NCBI GenBank assembly: GCA_902462525.1
Contig: CABQCA010000032.1
Coordinates: forward strand, 1 to 17,446
DNA: 17,446 bases
DNA from: an uncultured Porphyromonadaceae bacterium
Lineage (GTDB): Bacteria; Bacteroidota; Bacteroidia; Bacteroidales; Muribaculaceae
Direction of reading: 5' to 3'
A program made the translations under genes and the position numbers. Of this stretch, positions 9,201 to 14,999 are shown one piece after another (the first letter of the stretch is position 1; each line of letters opens with the position of its first letter). The notes below the pieces were generated by a model. It did not search any database, was not told where the DNA came from, and saw nothing but the letters and a program-made list of their open reading frames with translations.

Positions 9201-9479
9201 GTAGTACACGAAATGGCGCTGCTTTATTTTGTCGTAAGCCATCTGTACACGGCCGCCCAGTTCGGGCAGTATCATCACTTTGATATATTCGTTCTCGATG
9301 TAAACGGCGTTCCACTCATGGTCGGTTTTCACATCGGAAATTGATTCGATAACGGGATAAGGGTAAACGACACCGCTTGAGCCCTGATATACTCTTTTTT
9401 CGAGAAAGATAGGATTCTTTTCGGGTGTTCCGACTTCGTATGTCGGGATAATGACGGTTTCTTTCCAGGCTTTTACCAT
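6204..9479 (-). CDS. DUF5107 domain protein with C-terminal TPR repeats
   Basis: 1091 residues without a signal peptide or membrane segment, so cytoplasmic. Residues about 1-345 match my memory of DUF5107: the start WKETVIIPTYEVGTPEKNP, then KRVYQGSSGVVYPYP, ILPELGGRVQ, and the block GPWISGGIEFNWPQHHRP (about 103-120) with a His pair that could bind sugar. The ILPELGGR strand resembles galactose-mutarotase-like supersandwich proteins, so a role in carbohydrate handling is likely, but I know of no proven reaction. Residues about 345-470 form a beta-rich linker. From about 485 to 1085 there are many TPR units, such as NAMGLWHIRKGRFDLAEKYL, suggesting a protein-binding scaffold. It is the second gene of the operon, 114 bp after the transporter stop and 2 bp before GH2. 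A long open frame on the opposite strand (6252-7472) is a shadow. Confidence 0.85.
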   Translation of the reverse strand: MVKAWKETVIIPTYEVGTPEKNPIFLEKRVYQGSSGVVYPYPVIESISDVKTDHEWNAVYIENEYIKVMILPELGGRVQMAYDKIKQRHFVYYNHVIKPALVGLAGPWISGGIEFNWPQHHRPSTYMPVDCTIEEHTDGSVTVWVSETERMFHQKGMAGFTLRPGCAYLEIKGVLYNRTDVPQTFLWWANPAVAVNDHYRSVFPPDINAVFDHGKRAVSSFPIATGTYYKMDYSAGVDIANYKNIFVPTSYMGVNSKYDFEGGYECDTQAGMLHVASHHVSPGKKQWTWGNGDFGRAWDRCLTDDDGPYIELMAGVYTENQPDFTWLMPYEEKEFTQYFLPYRELGVVKNATKDLLMNIEMSADNKAGLKVFATSRQTVTIVLSNRTGEVLLNEEVTVTPEKVWKKNVDVSGATLQDIKVDFIRDGRVIMNWEAEPDEIRPIPDAAEAALLPSQIKTVEQLYLTGLHLEQYRHATFSPVDYYEEGLRRDPDDVRCNNAMGLWHIRKGRFDLAEKYLAKAVKILQKRNPNPYDGEPIYNLGLALKYQGRYDEAYNRFYKSTWNGAWQDAGYFACAQISSRRGNYEEALYESDRSLRRNWHNAKARALKAAVLMKLGREEDAKDLCRESLDIDPFNYGCLFLLGGTAEMVQLMHGSAHNYDELALDFCDAGLWDYAEKVWNIAKENGATTAMTHYYYGWALLQSGNKTDAAKAFAAGEADCPDFVFPNRSEAILALRAAIEVNPNDACANHFLGNLFYDKRQYDLAQTHWEQAARLNPKFPTTWRNLALVYYNKRNDADKAVEAMEKAFSLDKSDARVLMELDQLYKKLQRPHCERLAFLQKYPELIAQRDDLLLEEITLLNQCGQYAEAKAKLDGHKFHPWEGGEGKVPAQYQISRVEMAKQAISTGKYDDAVALLNECLVYPHNLGEGKLYGAQENDFYYLLGLCYRAAGNEEKAIECFKQATLGPTEPAAAMYYNDAKPDKIFYAGLAFRALGDENKARSYFNRLVDYGKQHLHEEVVMDYFAVSLPDLQVWDGSLDEMNRIHCLYMLTLGYAGLGDNAHSERYLAEATALNANHQGIQTFTSLCKSIRL

Positions 9480-9480
9480 T

Positions 9481-9579
9481 TTAGGATATTAGGAGGTTTT
9501 AAGCTGACAGGCAGACGGGCTGACAAGCTTTTATTAGGAGGTTAGGATTATGTTGACTTTTTTGACTTTATGGACTAAT
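9481..9579. repeat. Short-period (8-9 bp) degenerate tandem repeats filling the MFS-DUF5107 spacer
   Basis: On the plus strand TTAGGATA-TTAGGAGG (9481-9496) is echoed by TTAGGAGG-TTAGGATT (9534-9549). GCTGACA occurs twice between them (9513-9519 and 9519-9526 area). Next comes a 9-bp-period run: TTGACTTTT, TTGACTTTA, TGGACTAAT (9553-9579). I see no hairpin with a U run and no -7 box, so the operon probably reads through. In the mRNA sense this gives CCUCCUAAUA just before the DUF5107 ATG. Confidence 0.6.
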
Positions 9580-9593
9580 TCATAGATTGGCGG

Positions 9594-10979
9594 TTATTTG
9601 TCGACGAGTTCGGTCTCGAGCTGTTCGAGGGTCTTGCCTTTGGTTTCGGGGCATTTGGCCTTGAAGAACAGGAATCCGCAGCCGCAGATGAGGGCATAGA
9701 TCCAGAATGTTCCGTAGCTGCCGAGCGACGAGTTGAGCAGCGGGAATGTGAAGGTGAGAGTGCATGAGCCTACCCAGAGGAAGAATGTGCATGTGGCGAC
9801 GGCGACGGCTCTCACCTTGTTTGGGAAAATCTCGGCGATGAGCACCCATGTTACAGGGCCGAGGGTCATGGCGTAGCATGCGATGGCGGCCACCACAAGA
9901 ATTATCATGAAGAAGCCTGTGACGTGCAGGAAGTAGCACAGACCGAGCACTGCATAGATTGCACACAGGCCTCCTGCGCCCCATAGCATGAGCCGGCGGC
10001 GTCCCAGACGGTCGACGGTGTAGATGGCAACGAAGGTGAAGAGTACGTTCACTATGCCTGTCAGCACAATGTTGAACAGCATTTCGCCGAGATCGTAGCC
10101 TGCGTTGGCGAATATTTCCTGAGCATAGTTGAAAATCACGTTGGTGCCGCACCACTGCTGGAACACTGCGATGACCACACCGAGGAGGAGCACCCGGCGG
10201 AAGGGCTTGCTGAAAAGCTGACGGAGTCCGCCTCGGCCTGCTTCGCGGCGTTCGCCCTGACTTACGGCCTCGATTTCACCGACGGCATACGATTCGCCTC
10301 CGATATGGGTGAGAATGGCTTTGGCTTTGTCGAAATGGCTTTTAAGAATCAGCCAGCGCGGACTTTCCGGAATGAGACATGCGAGGATGAGGAATGCTGC
10401 GGTGGGGAAGGCCGCACTCCAGAACATCCACCGCCATCCGGACTCTACATTCCACGAATCAACGGGCGGAAGAGTAGTTCCCGCCGGCATGGGCTCGGCG
10501 ATAAGGTAATTCACCACCTGTGCCGCAAGGATACCTAAGACAATAGTGAGCTGATTGAGCGACACCAGCCTGCCGCGTATTTTAGAAGGCGCTATTTCGG
10601 CAATATACATAGGAGAAAGACCCGATGCCAGACCGATGGCTATGCCGCCGGTGAAGCGTGCGGCAAGGAAGGCTCCGAAGGTGCTGAAAGCGCCTGTGGC
10701 ATACGATGACACCAGAAATATTAATGCCGAGATGATGAGGAGCATTCTGCGGCCGAGGCTGTCGGCGAGACTTCCGCAGGCCATGGCGCCGATGAGGCAG
10801 CCTGCAAGAGCGATGGACATCGACAGGCCCTGCTGCGAAGGCGAGTTTTCGATGCCGAAAAATACTTCATAGAAAGGCTTGGCGCCTCCTATGACAACCC
10901 AGTCGTAGCCGAAGAGCAGACCGCCCATGGCCGATACCAGGCAAATGAAGTAGATGAATCGTTTGTTGAATTGTTCCAT
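9594..10979 (-). CDS. MFS sugar porter (sugar:H+ symporter)
   Basis: 461 residues with 12 predicted membrane helices, in the inner membrane. Sugar-porter family signatures (XylE/AraE/GLUT type) are all visible: GGLLFGYDWVVIGG in helix 1 (19-32), DSLGRR after helix 2, PESPRWL at the end of helix 6, QQWCGTN in helix 7 (sugar-binding QQxxGxN), DRLGRRRL after helix 8, and PETKG after helix 12. Known members move xylose, arabinose, galactose or glucose with protons. The exact sugar cannot be read from sequence. The frame is open to 11045, but MEQFNKRF at 10979 gives the normal N-terminus and lies about 25 nt below a -7 box (11004-11011). It is the first gene of the operon with DUF5107, GH2 and GH30, so it probably imports the sugar that they release. 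Confidence 0.88.
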   Translation of the reverse strand: MEQFNKRFIYFICLVSAMGGLLFGYDWVVIGGAKPFYEVFFGIENSPSQQGLSMSIALAGCLIGAMACGSLADSLGRRMLLIISALIFLVSSYATGAFSTFGAFLAARFTGGIAIGLASGLSPMYIAEIAPSKIRGRLVSLNQLTIVLGILAAQVVNYLIAEPMPAGTTLPPVDSWNVESGWRWMFWSAAFPTAAFLILACLIPESPRWLILKSHFDKAKAILTHIGGESYAVGEIEAVSQGERREAGRGGLRQLFSKPFRRVLLLGVVIAVFQQWCGTNVIFNYAQEIFANAGYDLGEMLFNIVLTGIVNVLFTFVAIYTVDRLGRRRLMLWGAGGLCAIYAVLGLCYFLHVTGFFMIILVVAAIACYAMTLGPVTWVLIAEIFPNKVRAVAVATCTFFLWVGSCTLTFTFPLLNSSLGSYGTFWIYALICGCGFLFFKAKCPETKGKTLEQLETELVDK

Positions 10980-11003
10980 GATATGAGATTTTCTTTCCGA
11001 AGG

Positions 11004-11011
11004 CAAAATTA
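11004..11011 (-). promoter_or_regulatory. -7 box of the MFS-DUF5107-GH2-GH30 operon
   Basis: Read on the minus strand this is TAATTTTG, a full match to TAnnTTTG, 24 nt before the ATG at 10979. A TTTTC (11034-11030, minus) sits about 19 nt upstream as a weak -33 element and abuts the palindrome at 11034-11045. Confidence 0.65.
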
Positions 11012-11033
11012 CTACATCGCCATTGTCCTGAAA

Positions 11034-11045
11034 ATGATTAATCAT
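11034..11045. promoter_or_regulatory. Perfect 12-bp palindrome, candidate operator
   Basis: ATGATTAATCAT is a perfect palindrome in the 160-bp gap between the divergent MFS operon and the AraC gene. It lies at about -33 to -45 relative to the expected operon start. It is a reasonable binding site for a regulator, but AraC proteins usually prefer direct repeats, so the binder is unknown. Confidence 0.35.
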
Positions 11046-11084
11046 ACAATTTGCATGGACGATATTACTATTTTTGGGCCCGCA

Positions 11085-11104
11085 TTCCGGCTGTAAAGCC
11101 GAAA
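11085..11104. promoter_or_regulatory. Inverted repeat upstream of the AraC gene promoter, candidate operator
   Basis: TTCCGGCT (11085-11092) and AGCCGAAA (11097-11104) are inverted around GTAA, with one mismatch in 8 pairs. The element ends 7 bp before the -7 box at 11112, where a -33 region would lie, and no TTTG is present there. This suggests a site for a regulator controlling the araC-type gene. Confidence 0.35.
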
Positions 11105-11111
11105 GTTTTCA

Positions 11112-11119
11112 TAAATTTG
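11112..11119 (+). promoter_or_regulatory. -7 box of the AraC-type regulator gene
   Basis: TAAATTTG matches TAnnTTTG fully and lies 20 nt before the ATG at 11140. I found no TTTG at -33. Confidence 0.6.
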
Positions 11120-11139
11120 CGTCATAAAACGCACCGACC

Positions 11140-12024
11140 ATGAAATTCAAAGACGGATTCAAAGGCGAACACTCCATAGTTCTTCCCCGCTCTATTGTAA
11201 GCATGATGGAAAACGATCCTCTCGCATCATCGCTCTTTATCACTGATATAGGCTACTATCCACATGCCCGTAACCATTATCGGACAAGGCTGACGCCAAT
11301 CCCCGAATATGTGTTCATCTACTGTATGGACGGCCGAGGCTGGTACGAGGCAGCCGGTCACCGCCACATCGTGCACGCCAATCAGTATTTCATTCTTCCG
11401 GCCGGAATACCCCATACATATGCGGCTAACGATGAATCGCCATGGACTATATACTGGATTCATTTCCGCGGGAAGCTTGCCGGCTGTTATGCCGAAGGCT
11501 GCACAGCGCCGACCGACATAGTGCCGGCGCCCGACTCGCGTATAAGCGCCCGCACTGCTCTTTTCGGCGAAATCATGACAACACTCGAAAGTTCCTACAG
11601 CATCGAGAGTCTGCGCTATGCCATGGCTTCGTTTCAGCATTATCTTGCCACGGTACGCTATCTTCAGCAGTACCGTGCTGCCGGAACAGCCGGCTGTGCC
11701 GGCTGTGACATTGTCGACGAAGTACTGCACTATTTTTCTGAAAATATAGAACGGCGTCTCACCCTTGGCGAAGTGGCCGTCTTCGCCGGCATGTCGGTAT
11801 CGAGGCTGTCGGGAGTTTTCAAAGAACGCACAGGCCATTCTCCTATCAGCTATTTCAATCTCATGAAGATACGCCGTGCCTGCGAACTTTTCGACACCAC
11901 AAATCTGAAACTCTACCAGGTGAGTATGAAACTCGGCATCGACGATCCCTTCTATTTTTCGCGTCTTTTCACCAAAATCATGGGCATATCGCCCAGCGCC
12001 TACCGCACGATGCCCCGTACATGA
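11140..12024 (+). CDS. AraC family transcriptional regulator
   Basis: 294 residues, the usual two-domain AraC layout. The N-terminal cupin-like ligand domain covers about 40-160: residues near YVFIYCMDGRGWYEAAGHRH, then QYFILPAGIPHTY and WTIYWIHFRG, the pattern seen in sugar-sensing members. The C-terminal double helix-turn-helix domain is about 195-290. Its first HTH is around LTLGEVAVFAGMSVSRLSGV, and its second around YQVSMKLGIDDPFYFSRLF, followed by the typical MGISPSAYR ending. It is divergent from the MFS-DUF5107-GH2-GH30 operon and shares its promoter region, so it is the likely local activator, responding to a mono- or disaccharide (inference). It is a one-component cytoplasmic regulator, not the hybrid two-component type common in SusCD loci. 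Confidence 0.9.
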   Translation: MKFKDGFKGEHSIVLPRSIVSMMENDPLASSLFITDIGYYPHARNHYRTRLTPIPEYVFIYCMDGRGWYEAAGHRHIVHANQYFILPAGIPHTYAANDESPWTIYWIHFRGKLAGCYAEGCTAPTDIVPAPDSRISARTALFGEIMTTLESSYSIESLRYAMASFQHYLATVRYLQQYRAAGTAGCAGCDIVDEVLHYFSENIERRLTLGEVAVFAGMSVSRLSGVFKERTGHSPISYFNLMKIRRACELFDTTNLKLYQVSMKLGIDDPFYFSRLFTKIMGISPSAYRTMPRT

Positions 12025-12035
12025 GAAAATATGAA

Positions 12036-12085
12036 TCCGGCGATGACGTTGCGCGGCCGTAAGAAGCTGCGTCGTCATCGCCGGA
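12036..12085. terminator. Bidirectional terminator between the AraC gene and rubredoxin
   Basis: TCCGGCGATGACG (12036-12048) pairs perfectly with CGTCATCGCCGGA (12073-12085), a 13-bp stem with a 24-nt loop. It is followed on the plus strand by ATTATTTTG. It lies between converging genes, 18 bp from the rubredoxin stop. Confidence 0.75.
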
Positions 12086-12103
12086 ATTATTTTGTGTCAG
12101 TAC

Positions 12104-12268
12104 CTATTCAACGGGGGCGAACTGATCTTTTCCCACACCGCACACGGGGCATACCCAGTCGTCGGGAAGGTCCTGGAATGATGTTCCGGGGGCGATGCCG
12201 TTGTCAGGATCACCTGTTGCGGGGTCGTAAACCCAGTCGCAGACTTCACAAACGTATTTCTGGTCCAT
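12104..12268 (-). CDS. Rubredoxin
   Basis: 54 residues, the standard size for this small iron-sulphur electron carrier of the cytoplasm. One Fe is held by four Cys: Cys7 and Cys10 (YVCEVCDW) and Cys40 and Cys43 (WVCPVCGVGK). The aromatic core residues Tyr14, Trp38 and Phe31 are in place. The frame is open to 12334, but those extra 22 codons come from the repeat spacer, and MDQKYVCEVC at 12268 is the true start. It follows hcp on the same strand with a 99-bp gap filled with repeats and no -7 box. It could therefore supply electrons to the hybrid cluster protein, or to a peroxide or superoxide reductase encoded elsewhere (inference). Confidence 0.95.
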   Translation of the reverse strand: MDQKYVCEVCDWVYDPATGDPDNGIAPGTSFQDLPDDWVCPVCGVGKDQFAPVE

Positions 12269-12307
12269 AGTTCTATATATTAGGGGAGTTAATAGATGAT
12301 ATGTCAA

Positions 12308-12330
12308 TAGAGTATATAGAGTTAGTAGAG
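12308..12330. repeat. Three TAGAG units with exact 9-bp period in the hcp-rubredoxin spacer
   Basis: TAGAG starts at 12308, 12317 and 12326, giving TAGAGTATA, TAGAGTTAG and TAGAGTCAA. Around it lie TTAATAGA and TCAATAGA variants. Nearer the rubredoxin start, TATTAGGGGAGTT (12278-12290) resembles TATTAGGAGGTT in the spacer before DUF5107. I see no gene or promoter in 12269-12367. Confidence 0.55.
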
Positions 12331-12367
12331 TCAAGGCAATAGTTCCGCCAGCAGGTCTGCCGCTCTG

Positions 12368-14026
12368 TCAGTTTAACAGCCCGAATAAGGCAAGGTCGTT
12401 CCCGACGGTAGAGATTGTGCCGATGTTGAATTTTTCCTGAAGGACTTTCAGGATATCGGGGGTGAAGAAGGCAGGAAGAGTCGGGCCTGTGTGAATGTTC
12501 TGAATGCCGAGATAGAGCAATGCCAGCAGTACAATCACGGCCTTCTGTTCGTACCATGCGATATTGTAGACGATGGGGAGATCGTTGACGCTCTCGACTT
12601 TTAAGGCATCTTTGAGTGCGAGGGCAATCCGCACCAACGAGTAGGAATCGTTGCACTGGCCGGCGTCCAGAACTCGAGGCACACCTTCGATATCGCCCAA
12701 AGGAAGCTTGTTGTAGCGGTATTTGGCGCAGCCTGCTGTGAGAATCACACAGTCGTCGGGAAGAGCCTTCGCGAAGTCAGTGTAGTAGCTTCGCGATGGG
12801 AAGCGACCGTCGCAGCCGGCCATGACCACGAATTTGCGGATTTTGCCCCGGTTGATGAGGTCGATAATCTTCGGAGCCAGTTCGATAACCTGGTGATGGG
12901 CAAAGCCGCCTACTATTTCGCCGTGTTCGATTGCTATGGGTGCGGGACATGTACGGGCCTTGGCGATGACCTCCGAAAAATCGTGGCTGCCGTCGGAACC
13001 GGCGTCGATATGGTGTGTACCGGGCATATCCACAACCCCGAGCGTGTAGACACGGTCGAGATAAGTGGTGTTTTTCTTCGGCGGCACTATGCAGTTGGAA
13101 GTGAAGACGAAACAACCGTTGAAAGTCTCGAATTCGTCGGTCTGTCTCCACCAGGCGTTGCCGTAGTTCCCGGCGAAATGCGGATACTTCCTGAAATAGG
13201 GATAGTACTGGCCCGGAAGCATCTCGGAGTGCGTGTAGACATCGACACCGGTACCGGCCGTCTGTTCAAGCAGTTCCTCAAGGTCGTGCAGGTCGTGACC
13301 GGAAATAAGAATACCGGGATTGTTGCGTACGCCGATGTCGACTTTCGTTATTTCGGGGTTGCCGTATGTGCCGGTATTGGCGGCATCGAGAAGAGCCATA
13401 GCCCTGACGCCGCCTTCGCCCATGTAGAGTACGAGTTTCACAAGCTCGTCGACGCTTATGTCGGCGCGGCTAACCTCTTTAAGTGTTTTTTCGATATATG
13501 CGTACACATCGTCGTCCTCATACCGGAGGTTTGCGGCATGACGGGTGTATGCCGCAGCGCCTTTTGCGCCATAGATGGCGAGCTGTCGGAGTCCGCGTTT
13601 GTCGGGATCGGCTTCGGCAAGAACGCCTGTCACCGGACGGAGCTTTTCGCAGTCTTCCGGTCCGGCCTCGAGTTCGACTTCGGGGGCGTCAGGGATTTTA
13701 ACTCCCAGTTCCTGACACTTAGCCTTGAGTTCCCGCTTTACCTGAAACGCGCGGCGAATGTATCCGTCAAGCGAATCGTTGTCGAAGTTGGCATTGGTAA
13801 TTGTTGTGAACAGGGCGTCGACGACCTGATGGTCGGCGTTTCGCTGCGGTGCTCCTGCGCCTCGCAACGTGTCGTTGAGGATAGCGACGCCGCGGGTGGC
13901 ATAGAGCAGCAGGTCCATTCGGGCCGATGTCTCAGGCAGTTTGCCGCAGACGCCTCTTATGGTACAGCCTTTGCCCGCAGCCGTTTCCTGACACTGATAA
14001 CAGAACATTTTCGGGTTGGTGTCCAT
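12368..14026 (-). CDS. hcp: Hybrid cluster protein (hydroxylamine reductase / NO reductase), class I
   Basis: 552 residues. Hcp holds a normal Fe-S cluster and a hybrid Fe-S-O cluster; family members reduce hydroxylamine to ammonia in vitro, and NO to N2O is the favoured role in vivo. The N-terminal cluster ligands are Cys9, Cys12, Cys21 and Cys27 (spacing C-x2-C-x8-C-x5-C), which marks class I with a [4Fe-4S] cluster, typical of strict anaerobes. Hybrid-cluster ligand regions are present: GHDLHDLEE, HSEMLPGQ, NGCFVFTSNC, GCAKYRYNK, DAGQCNDSYS and WYEQKAV. The protein is cytoplasmic. It starts 7 nt after the cupin stop and is followed by rubredoxin. No separate reductase (Hcr) lies nearby, which fits class I proteins. 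The 383-codon open frame on the other strand (12893-14044) is a shadow. Confidence 0.95.
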   Translation of the reverse strand: MDTNPKMFCYQCQETAAGKGCTIRGVCGKLPETSARMDLLLYATRGVAILNDTLRGAGAPQRNADHQVVDALFTTITNANFDNDSLDGYIRRAFQVKRELKAKCQELGVKIPDAPEVELEAGPEDCEKLRPVTGVLAEADPDKRGLRQLAIYGAKGAAAYTRHAANLRYEDDDVYAYIEKTLKEVSRADISVDELVKLVLYMGEGGVRAMALLDAANTGTYGNPEITKVDIGVRNNPGILISGHDLHDLEELLEQTAGTGVDVYTHSEMLPGQYYPYFRKYPHFAGNYGNAWWRQTDEFETFNGCFVFTSNCIVPPKKNTTYLDRVYTLGVVDMPGTHHIDAGSDGSHDFSEVIAKARTCPAPIAIEHGEIVGGFAHHQVIELAPKIIDLINRGKIRKFVVMAGCDGRFPSRSYYTDFAKALPDDCVILTAGCAKYRYNKLPLGDIEGVPRVLDAGQCNDSYSLVRIALALKDALKVESVNDLPIVYNIAWYEQKAVIVLLALLYLGIQNIHTGPTLPAFFTPDILKVLQEKFNIGTISTVGNDLALFGLLN

Positions 14027-14033
14027 GGCTGTT

Positions 14034-14387
14034 TCAGGCTTTGATTTTTACAAGCATAACTTTGGCATCGGTAGCGGCGACCACGCTGTGGGGCACACCT
14101 TGTCCCATGAGCATAAAGAAGCCGGCCTTGATGGTGTGCGGCTTGTCGATCATGGTGAATTCGACTTCTCCTTCGACCACAAATACCATTACTTCGGCAG
14201 GAGACAGGTGGGTGTCGAGCTTTTGGCCGGCCTTAAAGGCCAGCAGCGCTACGCCGCCATTGTTGTCAGTGAAGATATTTCTGAATTGTACACGTTCTTC
14301 ACCTGCCTCGAGTTGCTTGGCAAGCTCATGAACTTCGCCAAATTTGTAATCGGTTTCTAACATATCGGTAGTTTTTAGATGATTCAT
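14034..14387 (-). CDS. Small cupin domain protein
   Basis: 117 residues, a single-domain cupin beta-barrel in the cytoplasm. Cupin motif 1 is seen at about residues 55-74 (AGQKLDTHLSPAEVMVFVVEGE), with one His and one Glu. Motif 2 is around 88-101 (GFFMLMGQGVPHSV), with a second His. The motif-1 pattern HxH is reduced to a single His, so metal binding may be altered or lost. An alternative start is Met9 (MLETDYKF, 14363), which many family members would match better; both are allowed. It is the first gene of the cupin-hcp-rubredoxin unit, 7 bp before hcp. Such small cupins often sit beside redox genes, but its reaction is unknown. A weak -7 box lies at 14407-14414. Confidence 0.85.
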   Translation of the reverse strand: MNHLKTTDMLETDYKFGEVHELAKQLEAGEERVQFRNIFTDNNGGVALLAFKAGQKLDTHLSPAEVMVFVVEGEVEFTMIDKPHTIKAGFFMLMGQGVPHSVVAATDAKVMLVKIKA

Positions 14388-14406
14388 GTTTCCGGCACCG
14401 TGCCGG

Positions 14407-14414
14407 CAAAGATT
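14407..14414 (-). promoter_or_regulatory. Possible -7 box for cupin-hcp-rubredoxin
   Basis: On the minus strand this reads AATCTTTG, one mismatch from TAnnTTTG, 19 nt before the ATG at 14387. I found no clear -33 box and no clear FNR- or HcpR-like TTG(N)CAA dyad beside it. Confidence 0.35.
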
Positions 14415-14477
14415 AAACGCAGGGCTACGGTCGGTTGTTCAATGGCTGCATTTATGTCTGTGCAACAAACTGAGCCG

Positions 14478-14485
14478 TACTTTTG
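14478..14485 (+). promoter_or_regulatory. -7 box of the DUF488 gene
   Basis: TACTTTTG matches TAnnTTTG and lies 27 nt before the ATG at 14513. TCTG at 14457-14460 is a weak -33 element. Confidence 0.55.
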
Positions 14486-14512
14486 TTGTCAATAATACCA
14501 AAAGAACGACTT

Positions 14513-14875
14513 ATGAAACAGACAATACAACTGAAACGGGCCTATGATCCTGTTTCGCCCTCCGACGGTTACCGTGTGTATATCGACCGCCTGTGGCCTC
14601 GTGGTCTTTCGCACACTACATTCCACTATGACTTCTGGGATAAGGATATCGCGCCGTCGACCGGGCTGCGCGAGTGGTTCCATCAGGATCCCGACAACCG
14701 ATGGGAGGAGTTCGCAGTAAAATATCGCGGCGAACTGACAGCTAATCCCGCGTTTAAGAGCCTGATAAATATTATCGCCGACAAACCGGTGGTGACGTTG
14801 CTCTACTCCTCGCACGACGAGACGCACAACAATGCTGTCGTTGTCGAAGAAGAAATCAGGAAGTCAGGCGCATAA
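14513..14875 (+). CDS. DUF488 family protein
   Basis: 120 residues, the usual length of this compact cytoplasmic family of unknown biochemical role. Family blocks are clear: RAYDPVSPSDGYRVYIDRLW followed by PRGLS near the N-terminus, KDIAPSTGLREWFHQDPDNRWEEF in the middle, and LLYSSHDETHNNAVVV near the end. The open frame begins at 14483, inside the promoter, but MKQTIQLKRAYD at 14513 gives the conserved start. It is divergent from the cupin-hcp-rubredoxin unit. DUF488 genes are often found near stress or metal-related genes, so shared regulation under nitrosative or oxidative stress is possible (inference). A hairpin follows at 14896-14928. Confidence 0.9.
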   Translation: MKQTIQLKRAYDPVSPSDGYRVYIDRLWPRGLSHTTFHYDFWDKDIAPSTGLREWFHQDPDNRWEEFAVKYRGELTANPAFKSLINIIADKPVVTLLYSSHDETHNNAVVVEEEIRKSGA

Positions 14876-14895
14876 GATGACATGAGGATAAAATC

Positions 14896-14928
14896 ATCAG
14901 GGCCCCCGGAGTCACCGAAGACCCTGAT
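14896..14928 (+). terminator. Probable terminator of the DUF488 gene
   Basis: ATCAGGG (14896-14902) pairs with CCCTGAT (14922-14928), with an inner CGG-CCG pair in the loop, 20 bp after the stop. The downstream AACATTTACCGCTTTC is only weakly T-rich. Confidence 0.5.
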
Positions 14929-14971
14929 AACATTTACCGCTTTCTAGCTCAACTGAATTAACAAAAAATAT

Positions 14972-14998
14972 TTTGCACATCTTGCATATAAGTGCAAA
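14972..14998. repeat. 7-bp inverted repeat at the start of the AT-rich segment
   Basis: TTTGCAC (14972-14978) and GTGCAAA (14992-14998) are perfect inverted arms around a 13-nt spacer. It lies just beside the 16-bp hairpin at 15000-15040. It could be part of a terminator pair or of an element end. The 14876-15060 gap has no gene. Confidence 0.4.
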
Positions 14999-14999
14999 C

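Noticed and set aside
9481..9579. CRISPR-like array
   Set aside because: Units are only 8-9 bp, degenerate and without spacers of regular length; no cas genes are present.
10980..11045. 22-residue extension of the MFS porter
   Set aside because: It would begin upstream of the -7 box at 11004-11011 and adds a polar, non-family sequence.
11227..12078. 283-codon open frame on the minus strand opposite the AraC gene
   Set aside because: The AraC protein has clear cupin and HTH motifs; the antisense frame also runs across the terminator hairpin, which a real gene would not normally do.
12269..12334. 22-residue Leu/Thr-rich N-terminal extension of rubredoxin, which looks like a membrane helix
   Set aside because: It is translated from the 9-bp-period spacer repeats; rubredoxins start close to the first CxxC, as at 12268.
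12893..14044. 383-codon open frame on the plus strand opposite hcp
   Set aside because: Hcp is certain on the other strand by its Cys and cluster motifs; this frame has no recognisable domain.
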